A stretch of DNA of 64,000 nt from GCA-2720865 sp047630275. Lineage in GTDB: Bacteria; Bdellovibrionota; Bacteriovoracia; Bacteriovoracales; Bacteriovoracaceae. Positions 51,434 through 60,250 of this stretch are shown here, in pieces. Position 1 is the first letter of the stretch; the number at the start of each line of letters is the position of its first letter. The stretch is from NCBI GenBank assembly GCA_047630275.1, contig JBLHVN010000003.1, forward strand, positions 310,001 through 374,000. Reading direction: 5' to 3'. The position numbers and the translations under genes are program-made. The notes beneath the pieces were generated by a model. That model was not told the DNA's origin, made no database searches, and worked only from the letters and a program-made list of their open reading frames with translations.

Positions 51434-51829
51434 TAAGTCACTAAGCTTTGATTTCGCCATAACCAATTTTTGAATATCATTATCTTCTAAGTTTCTTGAA
51501 GTCATTGCTTTCATTTCTTCAGGTAACGGAGGCATTTCAGAGTCAGCAGAGAGTTCTTCCTCTACAGGACTTTGTTCCTGAAGAGCATAGAGTCTTTGGA
51601 TCTCAAACTTTGCTTTTTCGATGGTAAGTTTATCTTCAAAGAGAAGTTTTTTCACAAGGACAATAGCTTCGATATCTTTATGCTCGAAAAGCTTTTGCCC
51701 AGAAGAGGAAATTAAAGGGGAGATCTCTGCAAATTCTGATTCCCAGAACCTAAGAACATAAGGTTTAACACCTGTTAAGGTGCACACTTCATTAGCTTTG
51801 AAATGCGACTTATTAGGGATCTTAATCAT
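51389..51829 (-). CDS. MerR-family transcriptional regulator
   Basis: 146 residues. The winged helix is clear: FKANEVCTLTGVKPYVLRFWESEF then KDIEAIVLVKKLLFEDKLTIEKAKFEI. A proline-acidic linker and a short C-terminal helix follow, with no Cys cluster, so no metal sensing is implied. It lies 20 nt downstream of ihfA in one transcript, an arrangement common in delta-proteobacteria and relatives. Confidence 0.85.
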   Translation of the reverse strand: MIKIPNKSHFKANEVCTLTGVKPYVLRFWESEFAEISPLISSSGQKLFEHKDIEAIVLVKKLLFEDKLTIEKAKFEIQRLYALQEQSPVEEELSADSEMPPLPEEMKAMTSRNLEDNDIQKLVMAKSKLSDLLSVTQNLQERYNWS

Positions 51830-51849
51830 AGACGCTCCTCCTAAATTAC

Positions 51850-52248
51850 TTAATCTTCCATACCCTCATCAGAGTTCGACATAAAAGAACTTAGTGCTCT
51901 GGCCGTACCCTCTTTTGCAGGCAAAGATTTATCTTCTTTCCCTTTATCATCTAAACGATGAGAGTAACGAGCAGTCACATCTTCTTTTAAAACCTGTGAT
52001 GGCTTGAATGTTAAAACACGCCTCGCGCTAATTTCCATAGCGTCACCCGTCTGAGGATTTCTCCCCACACGTGTTGCCTTATCTCGAATAGAGAAGTTTC
52101 CGAAACCGGAAATCTTCACCTTCTCGCCTCTAGCAAGTGTGTCCTTGATTACTTTGAATACTAAGTCTACAAGATCAGCCGCTTCCTTTTTTGAGAAACC
52201 TGCTTCTTTGTATACTCTCTCTACTATGTCTGCCTTTGTAAGACTCAT
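51850..52248 (-). CDS. ihfA: Integration host factor alpha-type DNA-bending protein
   Basis: 132 residues. The HU/IHF fold is complete over about 1-95: MSLTKADIVERVYKEAGFSK, VKISGFGNFSIRDK and RNPQTGDAMEISARRVLTFKPS. A charged tail of about 35 residues extends past the normal end. It bends DNA, probably as a dimer with an IHF-beta type partner elsewhere. AGGAAG precedes the ATG. It is followed by the merR-type gene. Confidence 0.92.
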   Translation of the reverse strand: MSLTKADIVERVYKEAGFSKKEAADLVDLVFKVIKDTLARGEKVKISGFGNFSIRDKATRVGRNPQTGDAMEISARRVLTFKPSQVLKEDVTARYSHRLDDKGKEDKSLPAKEGTARALSSFMSNSDEGMED

Positions 52249-52461
52249 GTCATCTTCCTCCGTGAATAAAACATGGATTTCTTCCTAATATTAATAGTTT
52301 AAGGTAAGACGCCGCCGTTAGCTATTAAAATCTTTAATCGAAACAAATTTCCTTGTTATTTTTCCTTACACGTCAGAGTTAACCACTCAGGTAATAGGTA
52401 AAAACCCATGATTTTAACTCCCTAGCCTCTATTTTAAGGGCATTTTAGCCGAATAGTTGTC

Positions 52462-52959
52462 ATGAGCGAAAATCTAGAAGAAAAGGAAGAAGTACATTTT
52501 AAAATTTGTAACTCTGTTCTTAAATTAGAAGTAAATAAAGGCCATCTCAAGTGGACCATCTCTGAGGTTTCTAAAGACAGTGGCGTTACACGCTCTTTAA
52601 TCTATTATTATTTTGGCAAAGAAAAAACCACTCTTCTCGAAGAGGCTTACCGTTACATGGTTCAAGTTTTCTTCAATGTAAACGAAGAGAAGAGCCTAGG
52701 GCTACGGGCAAGAATGAAACTTGTTCTCAAGAACCTTAAAGAAATGCCCTACGCATATATTCTTTTTTTCTTAGAGCGAAAGAAAGACACAGAGGCAGGG
52801 GCCTTAATGAGAAAAGCTGAAGAGGAACTCTTTAGAAAGCTAAAGATTGAATTTCCTGAATTAACCGAGATAGAGATAATAAGAATCTATATTTTAGAAC
52901 TAGGCTCTGTCGCTTATGGACTAGAGCCCGATCTAGTTGACGATGTCTTTAAGTTCTAA
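52462..52959 (+). CDS. TetR-family transcriptional regulator
   Basis: 165 residues, short for TetR. The helix-turn-helix is WTISEVSKDSGVTRSLIYYYF, followed by KEKTTLLEEAYRYM. The remaining about 100 residues are helical and may lack a large ligand pocket. It is divergent from ihfA and overlaps the convergent topoisomerase A gene by 4 nt. Target unknown. Confidence 0.82.
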   Translation: MSENLEEKEEVHFKICNSVLKLEVNKGHLKWTISEVSKDSGVTRSLIYYYFGKEKTTLLEEAYRYMVQVFFNVNEEKSLGLRARMKLVLKNLKEMPYAYILFFLERKKDTEAGALMRKAEEELFRKLKIEFPELTEIEIIRIYILELGSVAYGLEPDLVDDVFKF

Positions 52960-54395
52960 CGCTTGCGAGTTTTCTTCTTAGAAGCTTTCTTACCTGTTTT
53001 TTCAAGTTTCTTATAAAGCTCTTTTCTCTTAGCGTCCTTAAGCTTCATCCATTCTGTTAGTTTCGCACTTACTTCTGTAAGCTCTTCAACTAACTTCTTT
53101 TTAATAAGCTTTGTAGACCCAGCAATCTTTTGGAACTCTTTTAACTTGGCCGTATCTTCTTTGACCATAAGAGCTCTTTTAGAAACTTCTTCTTTAGTCA
53201 TTCTATAGATAGGCATGTCAGCTAAGTAGTCACTATAGAAGTATTTCTTCTTAGATAAGTACTCAACAAAGGTTTTTCTGTTAGCACTTTTTGTAGCGGC
53301 CACATATTCTTTATTCTTAATAAATTTAATGATCTCATTGTTCTGCCTAATCTTATTCTTATACTCTTCAGATAAAAGCTCATATCGAGTCTTGACCACA
53401 AGAAGTCTTTGCTCAGTAAAAATCTCTAGGATCTCTTCAGGCTTTTTGAAGATCTTAACCCCACGTTCAGAGATGAGCGTATAGTTAGGAGATAAAGACG
53501 AGACGATTCCCATCTTTTTTCTAACTTCTTCTAGTGGTGGCTGCGCCCCTCTTTTAAAGATCAGTTCGATATGAACAATGTTATCAACTGAAGAGTCGAT
53601 AAAGTCTTTTATATAATCATTATCTATATGCTTAGTAAGATACCTATAAGTCTTAGTAGCGTCATAACCCCTAGGAAGCTCAGTGATGACAATCTTCCCT
53701 GAGATCTCTTCAATTCTCATAGGAAAGATAAACTTCCCTTTATCGTTTTGAATCTTCTCAGAATAGTAATGCACATAAGGGCTAATCTTTTTAGGCTTCC
53801 CTGTTTCGACAATACTGATCATTGAAGCGCAAATATCTTTGTGATGAAAGCTAGGAATTGCAGAGCTAAATCCCGTTCCAATCCCCTCAGATCCGTTAAG
53901 AAGCATTAAAGGAAGCTTTGGAAGTAAGCTTACCGGCTCCATAACTGTTTCATCATAATTTGGAACCATTTGAACTTGGTTCATATCATCAAAGAGTAAG
54001 TACTCAGCAATCTTTGCTAATTTACATTCAATATAACGACCAGCGGCTGGCGCCGTTTCCATCCTTTCACCGAAATAACCTTTCTTCTCAATAAGAGGAT
54101 AGTTATTAGAAAAAGTATAATCCTGGGCTAAGTTAACAATCGTCGATTCAATTGAAGCCGGACCGTGAGGGTGAAGCGTTAGCACTAAACCAGTTGCAGC
54201 TGAAACCTTAACTAGTCCTTTACTTTGATTCCTGTAAAGAGTGTAGAGGATCCTTCTCTGTCCTGGCTTTAAACCATCTCGAAGGTAAGGAATAGCTCGG
54301 TCCATCAAAGTGTAGATTTGATAGATTCTGTATTCTTCCTTAACAATCGCCGCTAGAGGTACTGATTCAAGGTTATGTAGGTATTCAATTTCCAT
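52956..54395 (-). CDS. parC: Topoisomerase IV subunit A-type protein without C-terminal pinwheel
   Basis: 479 residues, against about 750-880 in GyrA/ParC. The breakage-reunion core has DRAIPYLRDGLKPGQRRIL and APAAGRYIECKLAKIA, with the catalytic Tyr at residue 121 (E. coli GyrA Tyr122). It ends after the coiled-coil domain with a lysine-rich tail (GKKASKKKTRKR). The whole beta-pinwheel C-terminal domain, which wraps DNA, is missing. It follows the ATPase subunit after 6 nt, so the pair is one type IIA enzyme, likely for decatenation. Confidence 0.85.
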   Translation of the reverse strand: MEIEYLHNLESVPLAAIVKEEYRIYQIYTLMDRAIPYLRDGLKPGQRRILYTLYRNQSKGLVKVSAATGLVLTLHPHGPASIESTIVNLAQDYTFSNNYPLIEKKGYFGERMETAPAAGRYIECKLAKIAEYLLFDDMNQVQMVPNYDETVMEPVSLLPKLPLMLLNGSEGIGTGFSSAIPSFHHKDICASMISIVETGKPKKISPYVHYYSEKIQNDKGKFIFPMRIEEISGKIVITELPRGYDATKTYRYLTKHIDNDYIKDFIDSSVDNIVHIELIFKRGAQPPLEEVRKKMGIVSSLSPNYTLISERGVKIFKKPEEILEIFTEQRLLVVKTRYELLSEEYKNKIRQNNEIIKFIKNKEYVAATKSANRKTFVEYLSKKKYFYSDYLADMPIYRMTKEEVSKRALMVKEDTAKLKEFQKIAGSTKLIKKKLVEELTEVSAKLTEWMKLKDAKRKELYKKLEKTGKKASKKKTRKR

Positions 54396-54401
54396 AAGCT
54401 A

Positions 54402-56543
54402 TTACTTCTTCTTTTTGGTTGTTTTTTTCTTTGTTACTTTTTTCTTAGCGACTTTTTTCTTGGCCACTTTCTTTTTAGCCACTTTTTTCTTCGCCGTTTT
54501 TTTCGAAGCCTGCTTCTTAGCTGCCTTCTTTTTACTAGCAGACTTAGCATTCGCTTCACGAACTGCTTTTCTAGAAGACTTCGTAGAAGAGCCACCTTCT
54601 CCATCCATCAATAATTCTTTTCTAGGAGCAGAGTCTTTACCAAAACAAACATCAAGCATGGCCTTAGCCTCGTTGACGTTATCAGCTGTAATCTTAGTAA
54701 ATTCATCACGCTGAAGAACATACTTCCAAGCCTCAGGAGACATCTCCCCTAGCCCTTTGTTTCTATGAATGGCCTTAATCTTTAAAGTCTTTTTCTTCTT
54801 CATCTCTTCTAATTGATCAGGTGATTCCACATAGAGAGTGTCTTTATCCGTTACAATTTCAAAAAGAGGCGCTTTAGCAATCTGGATTGAGCCTTGCTCA
54901 AAGAGCTCAGGCCAAAACTGATAGAAGAAATTCGTTAAAAGCGTATTGATATGCCCACCGTCAACATCAGAGTCAGAAAGGAAGACAATCGTTGAAAACC
55001 GAAGGCTCTTCCAATCTACTTCCTGACCGATTGTTAGTCCTACTGAGGCCATAATATTGGCAAATTCTTTATTCTCTAAGATATCTTTAATCGAAGATTG
55101 AGCCACATTCATGGGCTTCCCTCTAAGAGCGATCCCCCCTTGGTACAGCTTATTTCTAGCTGATCGAAGACCTCCAATAGCTGAATCCCCTTCGCAAATA
55201 AAAAGCGTACACTTAGAGCGGTCCTTTCTTTCATTAGCATCAAGAAGCTTTTCAACTCTGATTTTCTTTTGTTTACGACCGATCTTAGCGGCATCTTTGA
55301 ATTCTTGAAACTTATGGCGGTTCTTAGCTCTTTCAATAACAAGTTCAATGAACTCCTTATTCTTTCGCATCCACTTATCCATATGCCGACCCATGAACTT
55401 TTCAATACCTTTTTCAAGGTTAGTATCACGGACCAGTTTTCTTTTTGTTTGAGATTCAAAGCGCGGGTTAGGCATGGTAATACCTAAGATAAAGGTCATT
55501 CCCGCTAGGATATCATTATCGTGAACAACCACCTTAGCTTTCTTAGCAAGGCGTTCAGTCTTTTCTTTAACGGCGTTAATAAAGACTCTTCTAAAGCGGT
55601 CTTGGTGAAAACCACCATCAAAAGTAGGAGTTGAGTTCACAAAAGAGATGAACTTCTCTCTATCTTCAGTCTTTTTATCAAGAACGAGGGAAAAGTGCAT
55701 ATCAATAGCGCCCTTAACCTTCTTTCCCTTGATATTAGTTGTTTCGTATTTATAGACTTCGTCCCCTATAAGTTGGGCCGTATCCTTATTAATTCTTTGA
55801 GCCAGCTCAAACATCCCCTTTTTAAAATGGAACTTTTCCTTATTAAAATAAAAGGTAAGCCCTGGGTTGTTATAAGCTAGATCGATGATCCTCTTTCTTA
55901 AGAGTTCTTCATCAATAGTATTGTTCTTATAAACTTTCTTAGAGAGGACTAGTTCAATCTTTACCCCAGAAGGTCCTTTATAAGATTTTGGCTTTGATTT
56001 TTTGATCTTAAGAGCGCCGTCAATAAACGTATAGGTCTGCTCTTTTTTAGAATTATAGTGGCGAACAGTAGCTATGTACTCATCAGAAGTTAAGCAAGTT
56101 GCAGCGGCCCCAAGACCATTTTGCCCAAGGGTTCTGTGTAAAAAGCCCTTCTCATCAACTTCTTCGTCCTTAAATTTTGAACCTGTTCTAAACTCAGAAT
56201 AAACTTGAGGAACTTTATTTAATGGGAACCCAATACCGTTATCTTGAACAATGACCCTTTTTCCCGCTTTATCTAAAAAGCAGTGAACTTCCGTCACATG
56301 GCCACGATAATATTCATCAATACAGTTATCGAGGATCTCCTCAATAGCCTTTGATTTTGCCTGATGGAACTGAACAGTCTTAAACTCTATACCTTTGTCC
56401 GTATATACGTAGGTATCGAGCTCTTCAACGTCATTACTTCCAAAAACAAGAGTAATTCTATTTCTACAATGCCAACGCTGATCCTTTGCTTCGATCTGCG
56501 CGTCTTTTGCTTTGCCTTTTCTTTTGACACTTCCAACAGCCAT
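54402..56543 (-). CDS. parE: Topoisomerase IV subunit B-type ATPase with histone H1-like lysine tail
   Basis: ATG 56543 is chosen, with GGAG 8 nt upstream (713 residues). GHKL ATPase motifs are EEILDNCIDEYY, VQDNGIGFP and GQNGLGAA. The TOPRIM domain has LFICEGDSAIGG and LSDSDVDGGHI with the metal-binding Asp. The N-terminal strand-exchange arm differs from typical ParE. The last 50 residues are almost entirely Lys with Ala, Val and Thr, in 5-residue units KKKVA. Such tails bind DNA in H1-like proteins. It heads the pair with the A-type gene. Confidence 0.88.
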   Translation of the reverse strand: MAVGSVKRKGKAKDAQIEAKDQRWHCRNRITLVFGSNDVEELDTYVYTDKGIEFKTVQFHQAKSKAIEEILDNCIDEYYRGHVTEVHCFLDKAGKRVIVQDNGIGFPLNKVPQVYSEFRTGSKFKDEEVDEKGFLHRTLGQNGLGAAATCLTSDEYIATVRHYNSKKEQTYTFIDGALKIKKSKPKSYKGPSGVKIELVLSKKVYKNNTIDEELLRKRIIDLAYNNPGLTFYFNKEKFHFKKGMFELAQRINKDTAQLIGDEVYKYETTNIKGKKVKGAIDMHFSLVLDKKTEDREKFISFVNSTPTFDGGFHQDRFRRVFINAVKEKTERLAKKAKVVVHDNDILAGMTFILGITMPNPRFESQTKRKLVRDTNLEKGIEKFMGRHMDKWMRKNKEFIELVIERAKNRHKFQEFKDAAKIGRKQKKIRVEKLLDANERKDRSKCTLFICEGDSAIGGLRSARNKLYQGGIALRGKPMNVAQSSIKDILENKEFANIMASVGLTIGQEVDWKSLRFSTIVFLSDSDVDGGHINTLLTNFFYQFWPELFEQGSIQIAKAPLFEIVTDKDTLYVESPDQLEEMKKKKTLKIKAIHRNKGLGEMSPEAWKYVLQRDEFTKITADNVNEAKAMLDVCFGKDSAPRKELLMDGEGGSSTKSSRKAVREANAKSASKKKAAKKQASKKTAKKKVAKKKVAKKKVAKKKVTKKKTTKKKK
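54405..54503. repeat. 15-nt imperfect repeat coding a Lys-rich tail
   Basis: Tandem units of 15 nt code for KKKVA or its variants (KKKVT, KKKTT), five in series, at the end of the B-type topoisomerase gene. Third codon positions differ between units, so the repeat is maintained mainly at protein level. Confidence 0.75.
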
Positions 56544-56633
56544 AATTAATGCAACTCCATGCGTCATGCTAGTTGATACAATTTTGATATTATAACCAAG
56601 GTTAGAGGGCCGGATTATCGGTGAAAAGGGTAT

Positions 56634-57299
56634 ATGCGTTATATTAGTTTGATAATCCTATTAATTTTAATTAGTTATTCAGCAATATCTCAAGACCTAA
56701 AAAGCTCCTTATCCCCTGCAAATGCTCCTTTCAACATAGACTCAGCAGGTCTAACTCCTAGACAAAAAAAAATTATTAAAGACCACGAGGTCTACGCCAA
56801 ATCCACGGTCAAAGACTACGAAAAATCCTCTCACCTACTAGGTCCACTCAAAACCGCAATGGTCAAGGTTCAGTCTTTGGACTTCAAGTTAGCAGGTGTT
56901 CACAAACGTTCTTGTCGCTACGCTCTTAAGAAAGTTTCTCTTTACGAGAATTACAAAGACTATATGGGCTTTATAAAAAATAGCACTTACAACGAGAAAA
57001 CCTCAAGGATTTACTTAAAGATAAGCCACACTATTCTCCCTATAGACATGGTCTTAAACTTTATCATCCCAAGAATCAAGAAGCCCGGGGCTTACCCTTT
57101 TGTCTTTGATAAGGGTTTTCTTAAGGACTTAAAGGGAGAAATTCACGTAAGCCCCTTAGGAAAAGAGTGTTTTTTCTATGTTTTAGCTAACTGGGAAGGG
57201 CCAGATACGGGCTTTTCCAACAGCCTTTTTGAGTTCTTTTCAAAGGGCATAGCCGTCCTTGCCATTGAAAATCTTTTCCGTGTAAGCGGCGGAAATTAA
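56634..57299 (+). CDS. Exported protein of unknown function
   Basis: 221 residues with a signal peptide (hydrophobic LIILLILISYSA, cleavage near AISQDL). The mature part starts with a charged helical region (TPRQKKIIKDHEVYAKS), has Cys in KRSCRYAL and GKECFFYV, and ends in a hydrophobic helix (FEFFSKGIAVLAIENLF). GAAAAGGG precedes the ATG. No family recognised. It is divergent from the topoisomerase B gene. Confidence 0.6.
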   Translation: MRYISLIILLILISYSAISQDLKSSLSPANAPFNIDSAGLTPRQKKIIKDHEVYAKSTVKDYEKSSHLLGPLKTAMVKVQSLDFKLAGVHKRSCRYALKKVSLYENYKDYMGFIKNSTYNEKTSRIYLKISHTILPIDMVLNFIIPRIKKPGAYPFVFDKGFLKDLKGEIHVSPLGKECFFYVLANWEGPDTGFSNSLFEFFSKGIAVLAIENLFRVSGGN

Positions 57300-57366
57300 A
57301 AGGATAGCGCGCCGCGGTTCAAAAGCGAGCTTGCACCTACTATAACAGTCCTTCAAAGGGCACCAA

Positions 57367-57804
57367 TTGAAAGTTAAACAAATAAACGCGAACGACACTC
57401 ACGAACTTCGTCATAAGATGCTTAGACAAGGGCATCCTATCGATGAATGCGTCTTCAAGGGCGACGAAGATGAACAAAGCTTCCACCTTGGGGCCTTTGT
57501 TGATGGGAAACTCGTAAGTGTGGCTTCATTTTATTTTGATAGAAATCATGAATTTGATGAACCAAATCAATACCGTCTACGTGGCATGGCCACCAGTCCA
57601 GATCACCAAAGAAAAGGTCTCTCTCAAGAGTTACTCAAGATGGCCTTTCCTATTATCAAACAAAACTTCTGTTCTCTTCTTTGGTGTAACGCCAGAAGTT
57701 CTGCTGTTGGTTTTTATCAAAAAGCGGGCTTTGAAAAGATGGGTGAAGAGTTTGAGATTCCAACCGTTGGACCTCACTTTCTTATGTACAAGAAGCTAGC
57801 CTAG
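57367..57804 (+). CDS. GNAT-family N-acetyltransferase
   Basis: TTG start with AAAGGGC upstream; 145 residues, the normal size. Acetyl-CoA is bound by LRGMATSPDHQRKGLSQELL (motif A, with QRKGLS as the Q/RxxGxG/A loop), and motif B is CNARSSAVGFYQKAGF. The substrate is unknown. It overlaps a convergent gene by 4 nt. Confidence 0.87.
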   Translation: MKVKQINANDTHELRHKMLRQGHPIDECVFKGDEDEQSFHLGAFVDGKLVSVASFYFDRNHEFDEPNQYRLRGMATSPDHQRKGLSQELLKMAFPIIKQNFCSLLWCNARSSAVGFYQKAGFEKMGEEFEIPTVGPHFLMYKKLA

Positions 57805-58205
57805 TACTTGGCGTTCTTTGAATTCTGACAATATGATTTTTCACTTTGATTATGAATCAAGCTGTACTGCTTATTAAAGCAATCCACTTGCTCTTTGAAT
57901 TCCTTTAAAGGGGCGCAAGGCAGGGCCATCCTCTTAGCGCGGTAACCAAGGTCCCTTTTTTCCCTGCAGAGAAGAAAACTAGGCTCATTCACACAGACAA
58001 AGCTTCTTTGCTTACAATCATAAATTAAGAACCTTCCCCTTGAGAACTCTTGGGAGATCTTAGGCTCTTTTCTCCTTCTTTCCATCTCACTTAGGGTTTC
58101 TTTATCAATATAAGAAGTTCCCGCCCGGGGGTCTTTTACATCCCCTAGAGATAGGCTTGAAAAGCAAAAGAACAATAGAGTAAAGCAAAGCTTAAATGAG
58201 GACAT
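57801..58205 (-). CDS. Exported small Cys-rich protein
   Basis: 134 residues with a signal peptide (cleavage near LSLGDVK). The mature part has six Cys (YDCKQRSFVCVN, LLCRE, LPCAP, VDCFN and SYCQN), which suggests three disulfides in the periplasm or outside. No family recognised. TATAAT lies 9 nt before the ATG and no ribosome binding site is seen. Confidence 0.65.
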   Translation of the reverse strand: MSSFKLCFTLLFFCFSSLSLGDVKDPRAGTSYIDKETLSEMERRRKEPKISQEFSRGRFLIYDCKQRSFVCVNEPSFLLCREKRDLGYRAKRMALPCAPLKEFKEQVDCFNKQYSLIHNQSEKSYCQNSKNAKY

Positions 58206-58214
58206 AGTCCATAA

Positions 58215-58220
58215 ATTATA
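58215..58220 (-). promoter_or_regulatory. -10 box 9 nt before the Cys-rich exported protein start
   Basis: A perfect TATAAT on the minus strand ends 9 nt before ATG 58205. The transcript would have at most a few leader bases. Confidence 0.4.
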
Positions 58221-58249
58221 CTATATACTTAGGATTATAGGAGAGCAGC

Positions 58250-60016
58250 GTGGCCGAATTTCATAATAAAATATACTTAAAATTGAGTACTCTCATCGGA
58301 GAAGCTATTGAGAAAGCCTTTGATGGCACTTCTTTACCTCAAGATGAGATCATCTCCATGATTGGAGGAGCTCCTAACCTAAAGATGGGGCATTTTGCAT
58401 TTCCCTGCTTTATCCTGGCAAAGCCCCTTAAAAAAGGCCCTCCACAAATCAGTGCCGCTTTATTGGAGAATATTGAGAAGCCTGAATGGGTTCAGGAAGT
58501 CATCACCCAAGGTCCATATTTAAACTTCTTTTTAACACCAAAAGCCTACGGTGAACTTGTTGTAGAAAGTATTCTCGAGGGAAGTTATTTTCAACAAGTC
58601 ATATCAAGCGATAAGCGAAAAACTATGGTTGAATACTCTCAGCCAAATACCCATAAAGAACTTCACGTAGGTCATATGAGAAACCTATGCCTCGGTAACG
58701 CCATTGTAAGAATGAGCCAGTACGCGGGAATTGAAACGATCCCAGTTACCTACCCTGGGGATGTGGGAACCCATGTGGCCAAATGCCTTTGGTACTATAA
58801 ATATCATAATAAAGAGCAAGCTCCAGAGACTAATAAAGGGGCATGGCTTGGAAGGTTATACTCAAATGCGAATAACCTTCTTGAAGATCAAAAAGGGACT
58901 GACCAAGAAGAGAAGAACAGAGAGATTCTCACATCTATCCTCAAAGAACTTGAAGAGAAAAAAGGTGAATACTTTGACCTTTGGAAAGAGACACGCGAAT
59001 GGTCAATTGAGCTTATGAAAGAAGCTTATTCTTGGGCAGGAGTTGAGTTTGACCGTTGGTTCTGGGAATCAGAAGTTGACTCCCCTTCATTAGAGTTGGC
59101 AAAAGAATACCACGCTAAAGGACTTTTCAAAGAAGATGACGGCGCTATTGGCATTGACCTCTCTGAAGATAAACTTGGCTTTTGTATCCTAATCAAAAGA
59201 GATGGCACTGGTCTTTACGCCACTAAGGACCTTCATCTGGCCAAAAAGAAATTTGAAGAATTTAAGATCGATCGAAATATCTATATCGTCGATAACCGTC
59301 AGGCCCATCACTTTAAACAAGTCTTTAAGGTTCTAGATCTAATGGGCTTTGAACAAAGTAAAGACTGCCATCACCTACAATACGATGTGGTAGAACTACC
59401 AGAGGGTGCTATGAGTTCCCGAAGCGGGAATATCATCCCCCTTATGGATCTGATCGCCCAAATGGAAGAGACCATTAAAAAGAATTACCTTAACCGTTAC
59501 CTTGATGATCCTGATTCAGGCTGGAATGTCGAAGAAGTTAATTCAACTGCAACCATGGTTGCAAACGGAGCTATCAAGTACGGCATGATCCGAGTTGATA
59601 ATAATAGAAAGATTGTCTTTGATATGAATGAATGGTTAAAACTTGATGGGGAGACAGGTCCTTACTTACAGTATGTACACGCAAGAATTTGTTCTCTTTC
59701 TAATAAGCTAGATTACAAAGAAGGCCCTTCAGATTGGAGCTTACTAAGTACTTCTCAAGAAGTCGCCCTATTACAAAAGCTCTCCCTCTTTAACTCAATA
59801 GTGGAAAGCTCAGTAGCTTCTTTAAAAACCATTCACCTTTGCTCTTATCTTTATGAATTAGGTAAGCTCTTTAATTCTTTTTACGCTGAATGCCCTATAG
59901 GAAAAGCGGACTCTGAGCAATTAAAGACGGCCAGGCTTGCTCTTGCTGTGGCCACGGGTAAGGTTATGAATAAAGGTCTTGAGATTCTTGGGATTCCTGC
60001 TCCTCAGAAGATGTAG
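58250..60016 (+). CDS. argS: Arginyl-tRNA synthetase
   Basis: GTG start with AGGAGAG 5 nt upstream; 588 residues. The class I signature is HVGHMRN (HIGH motif), after MVEYSQPNTHKEL. The KMSKS loop is replaced by MSSRSGNIIPL, as expected in ArgRS, and the DALR anticodon-binding domain forms the C-terminus. The Add-1 domain at the N-terminus is present. It charges tRNA-Arg. The last two codons and the stop lie in the first bases of the repeat array at 60008-60720. Confidence 0.93.
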   Translation: MAEFHNKIYLKLSTLIGEAIEKAFDGTSLPQDEIISMIGGAPNLKMGHFAFPCFILAKPLKKGPPQISAALLENIEKPEWVQEVITQGPYLNFFLTPKAYGELVVESILEGSYFQQVISSDKRKTMVEYSQPNTHKELHVGHMRNLCLGNAIVRMSQYAGIETIPVTYPGDVGTHVAKCLWYYKYHNKEQAPETNKGAWLGRLYSNANNLLEDQKGTDQEEKNREILTSILKELEEKKGEYFDLWKETREWSIELMKEAYSWAGVEFDRWFWESEVDSPSLELAKEYHAKGLFKEDDGAIGIDLSEDKLGFCILIKRDGTGLYATKDLHLAKKKFEEFKIDRNIYIVDNRQAHHFKQVFKVLDLMGFEQSKDCHHLQYDVVELPEGAMSSRSGNIIPLMDLIAQMEETIKKNYLNRYLDDPDSGWNVEEVNSTATMVANGAIKYGMIRVDNNRKIVFDMNEWLKLDGETGPYLQYVHARICSLSNKLDYKEGPSDWSLLSTSQEVALLQKLSLFNSIVESSVASLKTIHLCSYLYELGKLFNSFYAECPIGKADSEQLKTARLALAVATGKVMNKGLEILGIPAPQKM

Positions 60017-60250
60017 AGTTATTCTAATTAAAGTTCGCTTTCTTACGAGGCGAACTTATTCATTTTCCTAATAGTTTCAAAGCGCCTCTTGGCAATGCTT
60101 ATTTGCTACGCAAATAATCATCGCTCTACAAAGAACTAAATCAGAGGGGTTCATTAGCGAAGCTAGTGAACACCAACCAAGGGCTAGAATATTGGTTAAG
60201 ATTTACAAAGTAATTTCCCGCGGGAGTGAAAAAGCATTACACGTCCTTAA
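60008..60250. repeat. Structured ~245-bp tandem repeat, unit 1
   Basis: Starts at AAGATGTA, which includes the argS stop. Internal elements in order: stem AAGTTCGC/GCGAACTT (60031-60057), stem TTATTTGC/GCAAATAA (60099-60117), stem GTTCATTAGC/GCTAGTGAAC with loop GAA (60149-60171), stem AACCAA/TTGGTT (60175-60197), and the palindrome TCCCGCGGGA (60216-60225). There is no coding frame of note. Confidence 0.92.

Noticed and set aside
54415..54714. Plus-strand frame rich in Phe opposite the topoisomerase B tail
   Set aside because: It is the antisense of the AAG/AAA-rich lysine tail, which gives runs of Phe and Leu without meaning.
60149..60197. tRNA-like structure in the repeat units
   Set aside because: No anticodon arm, acceptor stem or T-loop consensus could be laid out; the hairpins are too long and in the wrong order.
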